A stretch of DNA of 64,000 bases from Paenibacillus sp. HGH0039 (GTDB taxonomy: Bacteria > Bacillota > Bacilli > Paenibacillales > NBRC-103111): the NCBI RefSeq assembly GCF_000411255.1, contig NZ_KE150412.1, positions 900,645 to 964,644 of the forward strand, given 5' to 3'. This document shows, in pieces, positions 25,658-34,050 of the stretch. How positions within the stretch are numbered: the stretch's first letter is position 1; the number at the start of each line of letters is the position of its first letter. The notes beneath the pieces were generated by a model that did no database searches, was not told the origin of the DNA, and was given only the letters and a program-made list of their open reading frames with translations. Made by a program: the position numbers and the translations under genes.

Positions 25658-26905
25658 ATGACCGCCTTCCCCGAGCAAGGCAAGCGCGTAATCATGCTGG
25701 CGGACTGCCAGTCTTTTTACGCATCCGTGGAAAAAGCCGCCCATCCCCAATACCGCGATAAGCCTGTCGTCGTAGCGGGCGATCCCGCCCGCCGTTCCGG
25801 CATTATTCTGGCCGCCTGCCCCCTCGCTAAAGCGCACGGCGTCACCACGGCCGAAAGGCTGGGCGAGGCCCTCCGGAAATGTCCCGAGTCCGTAGTCATC
25901 CGTCCTCGCATGGAAGAGTACATTAAAGTCTCCATGCAGATTACGGCCATTCTTCAAACGTACACCGATCTCGTGGAGCCGTTCAGCATTGATGAACAGT
26001 ACCTTGATGTGACGGGGAGCCTGCATCTCTTCGGCACGCCCGTGGAAATCGCCAGAGATATCCAGCAAAAGGTGCTGCAGGAAACCGGTATATGGACGCG
26101 GATCGGCATCAGCGAAAATAAAGTGCTCGCTAAAATGGCCTGCGACAATTTCGCTAAGAAAAACCGGGAGGGCATCTACGAGCTGCCCAAAAGCGAAATC
26201 GCCAATCTCTGGGAGCTGCCCGTCAGCAAAACGTATCTGATCGGCTCCCGGATGACCCGGCATCTTAACCGCATGGGCATCCTTACCGTCGGCGACTTGG
26301 CCGGAACCCAGCTGGCCCGTCTGCGCGCCCGCTGGGGAATCAACGGGGAAGTCATCTGGCGGGTAGCTAACGGCATCGATCCTTCTCCGGTAACCCCTCA
26401 GACTCACGAGGGACAGAAGGCCGTCGGCCATCAGATGACGCTGCCCCGCGACTATGCCACGGCCGAAGAAATCAAAGTCGTGCTGCTCGAGCTCTCCGAG
26501 CTGGTATGCCAGCGCTGCCGGGCCAAAGGCTGTCAGGGCCAGGTGGTCTCCGTCGGCTGTCAGGGCGCGGATTACGACCATCCGAGCGGTTTTTACCGCC
26601 AGATGAAGCTGCCGGACCCGACGCAGCTCACCGATACGGTCTACGAAACGGCCCAGCTGCTGTTCCGCAAGCATTGGGACGGCCTCCCCGTACGCAAGGT
26701 CGGAGTCACGCTGGGAGACCTCGTGCCCGATGATCAGTACCAGCTGCTGATGTTCGGAGACGAGGAGCGCAAAATCGCTCTGGAGCGGGCAACCGATACG
26801 ATCCGGCAGCGGTTCGGAAGCACCGCCATTATGCGTGCGGTTTCCGCCACTCCGGCCGGCCAGGCCAAAGACAGATCCCATAAGATCGGAGGGCATTACA
26901 AGTGA
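25658..26905 (+). CDS. uvrX: Y-family DNA polymerase (UvrX/YqjW-like)
   Basis: Translesion DNA polymerase of the UmuC/DinB superfamily, 415 residues. Catalytic acidic residues are Asp16 (MLADCQSFYASVE) and Asp112-Glu113 (SIDEQYLDV). The LGISENKVLAK-type palm segment reads RIGISENKVLAKMACD, followed by thumb helices (LWELPVSKTYLIG) and a C-terminal little-finger region. The length and the link to a YolD-like gene point to the Bacillus UvrX/YqjW branch rather than DinB. The ATG at 25658 has AGGTG upstream. Its stop overlaps the next gene's GTG. Confidence 0.9.
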   Translation: MTAFPEQGKRVIMLADCQSFYASVEKAAHPQYRDKPVVVAGDPARRSGIILAACPLAKAHGVTTAERLGEALRKCPESVVIRPRMEEYIKVSMQITAILQTYTDLVEPFSIDEQYLDVTGSLHLFGTPVEIARDIQQKVLQETGIWTRIGISENKVLAKMACDNFAKKNREGIYELPKSEIANLWELPVSKTYLIGSRMTRHLNRMGILTVGDLAGTQLARLRARWGINGEVIWRVANGIDPSPVTPQTHEGQKAVGHQMTLPRDYATAEEIKVVLLELSELVCQRCRAKGCQGQVVSVGCQGADYDHPSGFYRQMKLPDPTQLTDTVYETAQLLFRKHWDGLPVRKVGVTLGDLVPDDQYQLLMFGDEERKIALERATDTIRQRFGSTAIMRAVSATPAGQAKDRSHKIGGHYK

Positions 26906-27261
26906 AATCTTCTTCGGCCGGTTCCAAGACAGGCAAGAAACTTCAGGGAAACGGCCTGTATGAATCGTCCCGCATGATGCTGCCCGAACACAAGGAAGCC
27001 TACCTGCGCCACCAGCGGGAACTGAACCGCCGGGCTCACCCGTCGCTGGAAGACGAAGAGCGCCAGCGCATAGGCAGTCTTCTGGCCCGGGCGAAGACAA
27101 CAGGGCGGGTGCTTACCCTGACGGTATACGGCCCTTTCGAGGACGAGGAAATAACCGGGATCGTCCGGCGCATCGACCCTCTGAAACAGGAAATCCATCT
27201 TGAAGCGCCGGGAAATGTGCGCCGGCTCGCTTTTGACGATATTCTCAAAATCAGCGATTAA
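26902..27261 (+). CDS. YolD-like protein
   Basis: A 119-residue YolD-like family protein, usually found beside UvrX-type polymerases and thought to act with them as a UmuD-like accessory. The family pattern GIVRRIDPLKQEIHLE near residue 90 and the terminal FDDILKI are present. The GTG start overlaps the polymerase stop in a GTGA arrangement, indicating coupled translation and likely equal amounts of both proteins. The biochemical role is not established. Confidence 0.87.
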   Translation: MKSSSAGSKTGKKLQGNGLYESSRMMLPEHKEAYLRHQRELNRRAHPSLEDEERQRIGSLLARAKTTGRVLTLTVYGPFEDEEITGIVRRIDPLKQEIHLEAPGNVRRLAFDDILKISD

Positions 27262-27363
27262 AAGCCCGGTTTCCGGGGACAAAGTAAAATCTGGAATAAC
27301 TGCTCAGAATACTAGGATTAAAGCAAGGCTTTTCGGACAAATCTGCGGCAACAAATGAAAAAG

Positions 27364-27409
27364 TAAAAAAACCGTCTCTCTTCTTTATCGAAGAATAGGC
27401 GGTTTTTTT
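27364..27409. terminator. Terminator after the polymerase/YolD genes
   Basis: AAAAAACCGTCT pairs with AGGCGGTTTTTT through an inner CTTC/GAAG stem. T-runs lie on both strands. Confidence 0.75.
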
Positions 27410-27422
27410 GTAGATGGGCACG

Positions 27423-27443
27423 AAAAATAACGGAACCTTCCGT
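27423..27443 (-). terminator. Short terminator after spoVIF
   Basis: On the minus strand ACGGA/TCCGT forms a small hairpin followed by TATTTTT. It lies about 33 bp past the spoVIF stop. Confidence 0.4.
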
Positions 27444-27475
27444 GTCTACTCCTCTGCAGGAGCGGCCTGCTTTTT

Positions 27476-27763
27476 TTAACGGAACATTCCCCACAGCTTT
27501 AATAAATGGAACGTGTTGTTGGGGTCGATTTTTTGGGCGATGACAAAATCGATCAGAGACGACGACTGGGCCTGGGTAAGCGGTTCGCCCAGCACTTTGG
27601 AAAACTGGGCGACGAAAGCGGCGACTTTCTGACGGTTTTGCAGATCGTACTTCGTGACCCCTTCCAGCAGTCGTTTAACGCGTTCTTTAATTTCCGGGTT
27701 TTTCATTTTCCATTTCACGCGTTCGACCAGAGCCGGATCGATACCATATTGCTGATAGCTCAC
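27476..27763 (-). CDS. spoVIF: Stage VI sporulation protein F
   Basis: A 95-residue member of the SpoVIF (YjcC) family, which in B. subtilis is made in the mother cell and needed for full coat assembly and resistance. The protein is helical and charged (VERVKWKMKNPEIKERVKRLLEGV) and ends in NNTFHLLKLWGMFR. GTG start with GGGGAGGTG upstream. A SigK-type promoter in front fits late mother-cell expression. Single-gene unit. Confidence 0.85.
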   Translation of the reverse strand: MSYQQYGIDPALVERVKWKMKNPEIKERVKRLLEGVTKYDLQNRQKVAAFVAQFSKVLGEPLTQAQSSSLIDFVIAQKIDPNNTFHLLKLWGMFR

Positions 27764-27792
27764 TTGAACACCTCCCCGTTATCCATCCCTGC

Positions 27793-27820
27793 TAACATAT
27801 GTCGGCAGCGGCCCGGATGT
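27793..27820 (-). promoter_or_regulatory. SigK-type promoter of spoVIF
   Basis: On the minus strand AC (27819-27820), a 17-nt spacer and CATATGTTA (27793-27801) match the SigK pattern AC-N17-CATAnnnTA exactly. Transcription would start about 20-25 bp before the spoVIF GTG. Confidence 0.6.
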
Positions 27821-27829
27821 GCCTAGATT

Positions 27830-28035
27830 TTATGGGTGGAAAAGCTTACGGCCCGTACCCCGCGGGATCGCACTCTCGTCTAAGTCTCATTCAGAAAGAC
27901 GACTCACCGGAATTTCCGACCCCGGTCACCAAACACGGGCCGCCTCACGCAGCAAAGAAGCGATTCGACTACGGCAGGAACAGTGGTCAACCACATGTGA
28001 CGACGTCAGACCCCGATGCGCCGGAAGCATCACGC
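27830..28035. other. Unexplained intergenic stretch between recG and spoVIF
   Basis: About 205 bp with no supported reading frame, known RNA family or repeat. A small palindrome GTGGTCAACCAC is present near 27980. It lies between the recG terminator and the spoVIF promoter. Confidence 0.5.
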
Positions 28036-28040
28036 GGCAC

Positions 28041-28074
28041 AAAAAAAACCGATCGGCAGCTGCCGGTCGGTTTC
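28041..28074 (-). terminator. Terminator after recG
   Basis: On the minus strand AAACCGACCGGCAG pairs with a CCGATCGGTTT-type arm and is followed by a run of eight T. It lies about 20 bp past the recG stop. Confidence 0.85.
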
Positions 28075-28093
28075 TGTCTATCTAAGCCGTTTA

Positions 28094-30139
28094 TCAGTCC
28101 ATAATATCCCCGTCAAAAATAAGCTCTCGCTGGAGAAAGTCACGAAGCGGAATATACTCCGCCGCCGTCCAAAACTCCGGCCGCGCTACAAGCTCGGCCG
28201 CATCGTCACGGGCCAGCTCCATCGTTTCGAAGTCGACCATCATGTCGGCGATCCGGAAGTCGGGCAGGCCGCTCTGCTTCGTGCCGAAGAAATCTCCGGG
28301 CCCGCGAAGCTCCAGATCCCGCCGGGCGATTTCGAAGCCGTCCGTCGTATCCGTCATCGCCTGCATCCGCTCCTTGCCGACTTCGGTTTTCGGATCGGCG
28401 ATCAGGACGCAGAACGACTGGTGCTCCCCGCGTCCGACCCGGCCCCGCAGCTGATGCAGCTGCGACAAGCCGAACCGGTCCGCGTCGTATACGACCATGA
28501 GTGTCGCATTCGGCACGTCCACACCGACCTCGATGACCGTGGTGGATACGAGCGTGTGGATTTCGCCGTCCTTGAACCGGTGCATGATCTCGTCCTTCTC
28601 GGCCGCGGCCATCCGCCCGTGCAGCAGCCCGACCTTTAGATCGGGGAATGCCTGCTGAAGCTGGACGTGTACGTCTATCGCGTTCTGCACGTCCAGCTTC
28701 TCCGACTCCTCGATCAGCGGGCAGATCACGTAAGCCTGGCGGCCCGCATCCGCTTCCCGGCGGATAAAGCCGAGCACCCGGTCGAACATCTCGTGACGCA
28801 CCCAATACGTTTTGATCGGTTTGCGCCCCTTCGGAAGCTCCCGGAGCGTCGAGACGTCAAGATCGCCGAACGCGGTAATCGCCAGCGTCCGGGGAATCGG
28901 CGTCGCCGTCATCGTAAGCACGTCGGGGTTCATCCCTTTGCGCCGCAGAATGCTGCGCTGGTTTACCCCGAACCGGTGCTGCTCGTCGGTGACGACAAGC
29001 CCCAGTTTGCGGAAGAAGACGTCTTCCTGGATGAGGGCATGCGTGCCGACCAGAATGTCGAGCATGCCCATTTGCAGGGACGCGAGAAGCTCCCGCCGCT
29101 GGCGGGCGGTCGTGCTTCCGGTGAGCAGGGCGACCTGCAGCCCGTAGGGCTCGAACATGGCCGTCAGCGAGCGGTTATGCTGTTCGGCAAGGATCTCCGT
29201 CGGCACCATCAGAGCGCCCTGGCAGCCGGCCGTTACCGTCGCGTAGAGCGCCGCCGCGGCGACGACCGTCTTGCCCGCTCCGACATCGCCCTGAAGCAGG
29301 CGGTTCATCGTGTAAGGCTCCTGCATGTCCTGCAGGATCTCCGCGATGACCTTCTTCTGCGAGGGCGTCAGCGTGAACGGCAGGCCGCGCACGAAGGCGC
29401 GCACCTTCGGGAGATCCACCTGCTGCGCGAGCCCGTCGGCGCGGTTACGCGTGATGGCCCGGAAGGCGTGCATTTTGAGCTGAAACAGGAACAGCTCCTC
29501 ATACACCATCCGGCGCCGGGCCTCGTTCCCGTCCTCCGTTCCCTGGGGGCGGTGAATGATCTCCATGGCTCTTCTGCGGGGCAGCAAGCGGTATTTGCGC
29601 AGCAGTTCCGCCGGCACGATCTCGCTTACCATGGCGCTGTACTGAGTAAGAGCCTGAGCCGTCGCCTTGCGCATAAAATGCTGAGTAAGGGAGCCTCCAA
29701 CGGAATAGACCGGCTGCAAAGTGCCGGTCTTGGAAGTTCCCCTATCGGGAAATTCGGAATCCGAAACCGTCATCTGATGACGGCGCTGGTCCCACTTGCC
29801 CGTCAGGACAATTTCACGCCCGGGAGCAAGCTGGTCTTTCAGGAACGGCCGGTTAAACCAGACGGCGGTAACAAAAAAGTGGTCAATGACCACTTTGCAG
29901 CTAAGCCTGTTTTTGCGGCCGTATCTTTGCAGGACAGGCTCGGACATGATCTTGCCCTGCACGGTAATTTTCTCTCCGTCTTTGACCTGGGTCAAATCGC
30001 GGATGGAATAATCTTCGTAGCGGAACGGGTAGTACTCGAGCAGATGAGCAACACGGGTAATGCCAAGAGCCTGCAGTTCTTCGGCCTTCTGTCCGCCGAT
30101 TCCGCGGACTTCCGTAACCGGAATTTCGTTAAGTTCCAT
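28094..30139 (-). CDS. recG: ATP-dependent DNA helicase RecG
   Basis: Branch-migrating helicase that remodels stalled forks and Holliday junctions. A wedge (OB-fold) domain occupies about residues 50-160. The motor follows, with Walker A GDVGAGKT at 284-291, DEQH at 385-388, TATPIPRT, and the RecG-specific C-terminal QLRGRVGRG and ELRGPGDFFGTKQSG. Full length at 681 residues. It begins one base after the degV stop, so it belongs to the yloU-fakA-degV-recG operon. Confidence 0.97.
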   Translation of the reverse strand: MELNEIPVTEVRGIGGQKAEELQALGITRVAHLLEYYPFRYEDYSIRDLTQVKDGEKITVQGKIMSEPVLQRYGRKNRLSCKVVIDHFFVTAVWFNRPFLKDQLAPGREIVLTGKWDQRRHQMTVSDSEFPDRGTSKTGTLQPVYSVGGSLTQHFMRKATAQALTQYSAMVSEIVPAELLRKYRLLPRRRAMEIIHRPQGTEDGNEARRRMVYEELFLFQLKMHAFRAITRNRADGLAQQVDLPKVRAFVRGLPFTLTPSQKKVIAEILQDMQEPYTMNRLLQGDVGAGKTVVAAAALYATVTAGCQGALMVPTEILAEQHNRSLTAMFEPYGLQVALLTGSTTARQRRELLASLQMGMLDILVGTHALIQEDVFFRKLGLVVTDEQHRFGVNQRSILRRKGMNPDVLTMTATPIPRTLAITAFGDLDVSTLRELPKGRKPIKTYWVRHEMFDRVLGFIRREADAGRQAYVICPLIEESEKLDVQNAIDVHVQLQQAFPDLKVGLLHGRMAAAEKDEIMHRFKDGEIHTLVSTTVIEVGVDVPNATLMVVYDADRFGLSQLHQLRGRVGRGEHQSFCVLIADPKTEVGKERMQAMTDTTDGFEIARRDLELRGPGDFFGTKQSGLPDFRIADMMVDFETMELARDDAAELVARPEFWTAAEYIPLRDFLQRELIFDGDIMD

Positions 30140-30140
30140 G

Positions 30141-30995
30141 TCAGGCCGGACTCACGAATGCAGCTACGGTTCCCGGTCCCGCATGGGTTCCGATAACCGG
30201 ACCTATGGTGATATACTGCATGCTCTTGATCGTAAAGTTCTGCTCGATAAGGCGGTACAGCTCTTCCGCCGCTTCCGTGTTGTTCGCGTGTGCCACGCTG
30301 ATGTGAATGTCCCCGCCGGGAATGTCCCGTCGCATCATTTCGATGATCCGGGCCATCGCCTTCTTCTGCCCGCGCACTTTATCCACCGAAGCGATTTCTC
30401 CCTCGGGATCTACGGACAGAATCGGCTTAATGTTGAGCAAGGAACCGATCAAAGCGGACGCTTTGCCGATTCTGCCCCCTTTTTGCAAATATTCGAGCGT
30501 GTCGACGAGGAAGTAGATGACGAACGATTCGCGGATTTTCCGCACGATCTCCACGCATTCTTCCAGGCTTTTGCCTTCCCGGGCCGCTTCTGCGGCGGCC
30601 ACGACAAGGGCGCCGATTCCGTAACACGCCGTTTTGGAATCAATCACTTGTACGCGGTCTTCCTCGTCCAGCATCGACTTGGCCAGCAGGGCGGATTGGT
30701 ACGTTCCGCTCATGGCAGACGACAGATGGATGGACAAAATTGTGACCTCGGGATCTTCGGCCAGCAGTTTCTCATAGAGCGCAAGAAACTCCGCGGGCGA
30801 AGGCTGAGAGGTTGTCGGCATGCTGTGAGCGGCGACCAGCTTATGATAAAACTGCTCCGCATCCAGGGTAACCGCATCCAGATAAGTTTCTCCGTCGAGG
30901 TGGATTTTGAGCGGAACCATTTCAATACCGAGTTTTTCACGGGTAGCTTTCGGAATATCCGACGTGCTGTCCGTTACAATACGAACACGGCTCAT
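30141..30995 (-). CDS. DegV family fatty acid-binding protein (FakB-like)
   Basis: A 284-residue DegV-fold protein. The N-terminal VRIVTDSTSDIPKATREKLGIEMVPL is the DegV signature, followed by TTSQPSPAEF, the Thr/Ser that contacts the fatty acid head group, and a C-terminal GPVIGTHAGPGTVA. DegV proteins act as FakB: they carry a fatty acid to the kinase FakA, which makes acyl-phosphate. The adjacent fakA gene 15 bp upstream supports this. The ATG at 30993-30995 follows AGGGG. Confidence 0.92.
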   Translation of the reverse strand: MSRVRIVTDSTSDIPKATREKLGIEMVPLKIHLDGETYLDAVTLDAEQFYHKLVAAHSMPTTSQPSPAEFLALYEKLLAEDPEVTILSIHLSSAMSGTYQSALLAKSMLDEEDRVQVIDSKTACYGIGALVVAAAEAAREGKSLEECVEIVRKIRESFVIYFLVDTLEYLQKGGRIGKASALIGSLLNIKPILSVDPEGEIASVDKVRGQKKAMARIIEMMRRDIPGGDIHISVAHANNTEAAEELYRLIEQNFTIKSMQYITIGPVIGTHAGPGTVAAFVSPA

Positions 30996-31010
30996 ATGCA
31001 AACCCCTCTC

Positions 31011-32780
31011 TTACTCTACGGAAAATATATAGGCGTACAGCGGCTGTCCGCCCGGATGAAGCTCGATCTCCACATTCGGATACTGGGCTTCGATATAAGC
31101 GGTAAGCTGCTCCGTCTGCTCGTCGCCGGCATCCTCGCCCGTCAGGATCGTCACGATCTCGGCTTCGCGGATCATATGATCCAGAAGCTTCCGGCTCGCT
31201 TCGACAAGCTCCGGTTCGGATACGACGATTTTGCCGTCCTCAATGCCGATAAAATGGCCCTCTTTGATTTCGATGCCGTCGATGGACGTATCGCGAACCG
31301 CAAAGGTAACCTGACCGGAACGAACGCCTCGAATCGCTTCATTCATGGTTTGTTCGTTGACGTCGGCGCCTGCTTTTTCTTGGAATGCCAGAATGGAGGC
31401 CAAGCCCTGCGGAATCGACTTCGTCGGGATGACGATAATCCGCTTGTCTTCCACAAGATCCTGCGCCTGCTTCGCGGCCATGATGATATTGGAGTTATTG
31501 GGCAGAATAAACACGGTTTCCGCATCGATCTGCTCAATCGCCTTCACAACGTCTTCCGTGCTCGGGTTCATCGTCTGTCCGCCGGACAAAACGACATCCA
31601 CGCCTACGCTTGTGAAAATCTCCGTAATGCCCTGGCCCAGAGCCACGGCCACGAATCCGTACGGCTTGAGTTCTTTGGCGGCCGGCACCACCGAGCGCTG
31701 CGCTTCCTCTTCGGCGGCACGCTCGTAAACCTCAGCCGCTTCTTCCAGGATATGCGAATGCTGATCGCGCATGTTCTCGATTTTGATCCGGGTCAGATCT
31801 CCGTATTCCATGGCCAGATTCATGACTTGTCCGGGATATTCCGCATGAATATGAACTTTGACAAGCTCATCGTCCGCCACGACAAGCAGCGAATCCCCAT
31901 GCTTGCCCAGTTGGCTGCGGAAATTAATTTCGTTGAATTCGAGGCCTTTCGTCTTGCCGGGAACGACCTTCAGCAAAAACTCGGTACAGTAGCCGAATTC
32001 GATGTCATCCGTAGACATATGAAGCTGTGCGGGACCCGTGCGGTCCATGTGATGGGCCTCGGGAGCGAGCTGGAGCGTTGCAATGTCCTTGTCCTTGGCG
32101 GTCTGTCCCAGTACGGGCGCATCCGCAACGATAAAGGAGGACGTATCCTCCTGCTGCTCGCCGTTCAGTGCGGAAACGAATCCTTCGTAAATGCAGACCA
32201 GGCCCTGTCCGCCCGCGTCGACTACACCTACCTGTTTGAGGACAGGAAGCATGTCCGGCGTTTTGGACAAGGTTTCGCTCGCCTGCTTCAGCACCTCTTC
32301 CACGAGCTCCGTGACGTCCGCACAGCGTCTTGCCGAGGCGACGGCATGCTTCGCCGCCTCCTTGGAAACGGTCAGTACGGTGCCTTCCACGGGCTTGACG
32401 ACCGCTTTATACGCGGTGTCCACGCCCTGCTGCAGAGCCGCGGCAAACTGCTGCACATCGACCGCTTCCATATCATGCGTATACTTGGCGAAGCCTCGGA
32501 AAAGCTGAGACAGAATCACGCCTGAGTTGCCCCGCGCACCCATCAGCAATCCCTTGGACAAAGCTTCCGCCGCTTTACCGATATGTGCGGATGGCTTGCG
32601 TTTCAGTTCCTCTACGCCCGACGTAAGCGTCAGGTTCATATTCGTTCCGGTATCTCCGTCAGGGACCGGGAAAACGTTCAAACCGTTCACCCTGTCCACA
32701 TTTCTGCGAAGGTTGTCAGCTCCAGCAAACACCATCTGCATAAAATCATTTCCATTTATTGTGTTAAAGCGCTTACTCAA
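31011..32780 (-). CDS. fakA: Fatty acid kinase catalytic subunit FakA (YloV)
   Basis: Phosphorylates FakB-bound fatty acids to acyl-phosphates, which PlsY or PlsX can then use. 589 residues. The N-terminal DhaL-type kinase domain (about residues 1-200) carries the metal-binding DGDTGTNM at 41-48 and GARGNSGVILSQ. A middle domain and a C-terminal DegV-like domain follow (FILPNNSNIIMAAKQA). The start is a TTG, with GGAGAATACCA in front. The DegV/FakB gene directly downstream makes a complete FakAB system. Confidence 0.95.
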   Translation of the reverse strand: MSKRFNTINGNDFMQMVFAGADNLRRNVDRVNGLNVFPVPDGDTGTNMNLTLTSGVEELKRKPSAHIGKAAEALSKGLLMGARGNSGVILSQLFRGFAKYTHDMEAVDVQQFAAALQQGVDTAYKAVVKPVEGTVLTVSKEAAKHAVASARRCADVTELVEEVLKQASETLSKTPDMLPVLKQVGVVDAGGQGLVCIYEGFVSALNGEQQEDTSSFIVADAPVLGQTAKDKDIATLQLAPEAHHMDRTGPAQLHMSTDDIEFGYCTEFLLKVVPGKTKGLEFNEINFRSQLGKHGDSLLVVADDELVKVHIHAEYPGQVMNLAMEYGDLTRIKIENMRDQHSHILEEAAEVYERAAEEEAQRSVVPAAKELKPYGFVAVALGQGITEIFTSVGVDVVLSGGQTMNPSTEDVVKAIEQIDAETVFILPNNSNIIMAAKQAQDLVEDKRIIVIPTKSIPQGLASILAFQEKAGADVNEQTMNEAIRGVRSGQVTFAVRDTSIDGIEIKEGHFIGIEDGKIVVSEPELVEASRKLLDHMIREAEIVTILTGEDAGDEQTEQLTAYIEAQYPNVEIELHPGGQPLYAYIFSVE

Positions 32781-32798
32781 TGGTATTCTCCTTCCTGA

Positions 32799-33158
32799 TT
32801 ACCGGGATACCCTAACCCCTTGAACGAATATGTGAACTTCATCTACATGCAGACCCACTACTTCATTTAATACATACTTCACTTTGGTCTGGACGTTGTG
32901 CGCCACCACGGATATTTTGGTTCCGTAACTTACAATAATGTATAGATCAATCTCTACGCGGTCCTGTTCGCGGCGTACTTCCACACCCCGTCCCAGATTA
33001 TCCCGTCCGAGCAATTCTGCAATGCCATCTTTTAATTGTTTGCGCGAAGCCATACCGACCAGACCGTAACAATCCAATGCGGCGGAACCCGCAAGTACGG
33101 CGATCACTTCATCGGTTACATGAATTTTACCTAATTCGTTGCTTACCTCGATTGGCAT
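32799..33158 (-). CDS. yloU: Asp23/Gls24 family envelope stress protein (YloU)
   Basis: A 119-residue Asp23/Gls24 family protein with the conserved IHVTDEVIAVLAGSAALDCYGLVGMA and the C-terminal KVKYVLNEVVGLHVDEVHIFVQGV. Members are abundant cell-envelope-associated proteins. Together with fakA this is the conserved yloU-yloV pair. The ATG at 33156-33158 follows AAGGAG; the extra codons upstream lack family similarity. It heads the operon and has its own promoter. Confidence 0.93.
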   Translation of the reverse strand: MPIEVSNELGKIHVTDEVIAVLAGSAALDCYGLVGMASRKQLKDGIAELLGRDNLGRGVEVRREQDRVEIDLYIIVSYGTKISVVAHNVQTKVKYVLNEVVGLHVDEVHIFVQGVRVSR

Positions 33159-33207
33159 GAAAATACCAACTCCTTCAAAAAGGGTCAATAGGACTAATCC
33201 TCATTGT

Positions 33208-33237
33208 ACTATAACCTATGGAATAAATAAATGACAA
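33208..33237 (-). promoter_or_regulatory. Promoter of the yloU-fakA-degV-recG operon
   Basis: On the minus strand TTGTCA (33232-33237), an 18-nt spacer and TATAGT (33208-33213), about 50 bp upstream of yloU. It stands back to back with the rpmB promoter. Confidence 0.65.
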
Positions 33238-33253
33238 AAATGGCGCCTATTCG

Positions 33254-33283
33254 TTGACTATCTCTTTTTCGCTGTGCTATTAT
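33254..33283 (+). promoter_or_regulatory. Promoter of rpmB
   Basis: TTGACT (33254-33259), an 18-nt spacer and TATTAT (33278-33283). It gives a leader of about 150 nt before the rpmB ATG. The leader holds complementary segments (GCCACATGCTAAC/GTGTGTTAGG and GCTTGCC/GGCAG types) that may fold; no known ribosomal-protein leader was recognised. Confidence 0.6.
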
Positions 33284-33441
33284 ATTTAAGTGTGTTTATT
33301 GAATGCGGTAGAACGAAGCAAACCGATGCCCTGAACTTAAACAGGCCGACGAGCCACATGCTAACAAAAGCTGCCTTGCTGTGTGTTAGGTTTAGGCTTG
33401 CCATGCTGGCAGTTTCGTATACTTATAAGGAGGTGTCATTC

Positions 33442-33630
33442 ATGTCTCGCAAATGCTATATTACTGGCAAATCCCCGAAATCCGGAAACCATGTTTCCCA
33501 CGCGAACAACAAAAACAAGCGTACATGGGGCGTTAACGTACAAAAAGTACGCATCCTGGTGGACGGCAAACCGAAGCGCGTTTACGTCAGCACCCGTGCC
33601 CTGAAATCCGGCAAAGTGGAACGCGTATAA
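33442..33630 (+). CDS. rpmB: Large ribosomal subunit protein bL28
   Basis: 62-residue basic 50S protein starting [24 protein letters not shown], the standard L28 N-terminus. It has a single Cys, so it is the zinc-free form. AAGGAGGTG lies in front of the ATG at 33442; the longer open frame upstream is the leader. It is a plus-strand single gene in a minus-strand cluster, opposite to spoVM, as in B. subtilis. Confidence 0.97.
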   Translation: MSRKCYITGKSPKSGNHVSHANNKNKRTWGVNVQKVRILVDGKPKRVYVSTRALKSGKVERV

Positions 33631-33650
33631 CGATCGCTGTAGCGAAAGAC

Positions 33651-33678
33651 AAAAAGCACCGTAACGGGTGCTTTTTTT
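33651..33678 (+). terminator. Terminator after rpmB
   Basis: AAAAAGCACC pairs with GGTGCTTTTT and is followed by more T. It can act for spoVM in the other direction as well. Confidence 0.85.
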
Positions 33679-33711
33679 CGTGCCTTTTAACAGGCGCAAC
33701 GGCTGCAGCTA

Positions 33712-33792
33712 TTAATTTTTGCTGAACGTGTTCAGTACGGCCTTGACAAAACCGCCCAAAAATTTCGGCAGCTTGACTGTGTAGAATTTCAT
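33712..33792 (-). CDS. spoVM: Stage V sporulation protein M (SpoVM), 26 residues
   Basis: Tiny amphipathic membrane peptide that marks the curved forespore membrane and anchors SpoIVA for coat assembly. The 26 codons start MKFYTVKLPKFLGGFVKAVL and end in FSKN. This matches B. subtilis SpoVM closely, including the MKFYT(I/V)KLPKFLGG core and Pro9. GGAGGGG lies 6 nt before the ATG at 33790-33792. The position between rpmB and rpe is the same as in B. subtilis apart from the missing thiN. A SigE-like -10 (AATATACT) lies about 50-60 bp upstream, weakly supported. Confidence 0.95.
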   Translation of the reverse strand: MKFYTVKLPKFLGGFVKAVLNTFSKN

Positions 33793-33940
33793 CCTCTACC
33801 CCTCCTTCATGATTGCCGGCAAACCGCTCTCATCGATTCCAGTATATTCGCACATGCCCGAAAATGTGCTTGCCCCCGAAAACGAATACGCGGCTTTCAC
33901 TCCCCTGCTGCGTGGGCATCCTGGCATCCTTTTATCCCAT

Positions 33941-33978
33941 AAAAAAAAGGTTACAAGAATGCTTAAATTCTCGTAACC
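33941..33978 (-). terminator. Terminator after rpe
   Basis: On the minus strand GGTTACGAGAAT pairs with ATTCTTGTAACC and is followed by eight T. It separates the rpe operon from spoVM. Confidence 0.85.
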
Positions 33979-34050
33979 AAGTGTATGCCCCCGCCGGGGG
34001 ATTTATGACACGTCCGTTCTGCAGCGGCCGCCGGACAAATGCGGCGGGCT

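Noticed and set aside
30060-32525. Open frame of 821 codons on the plus strand
   Set aside because: Shadow of recG, degV and fakA on the other strand; composition reflects codon bias of those genes.
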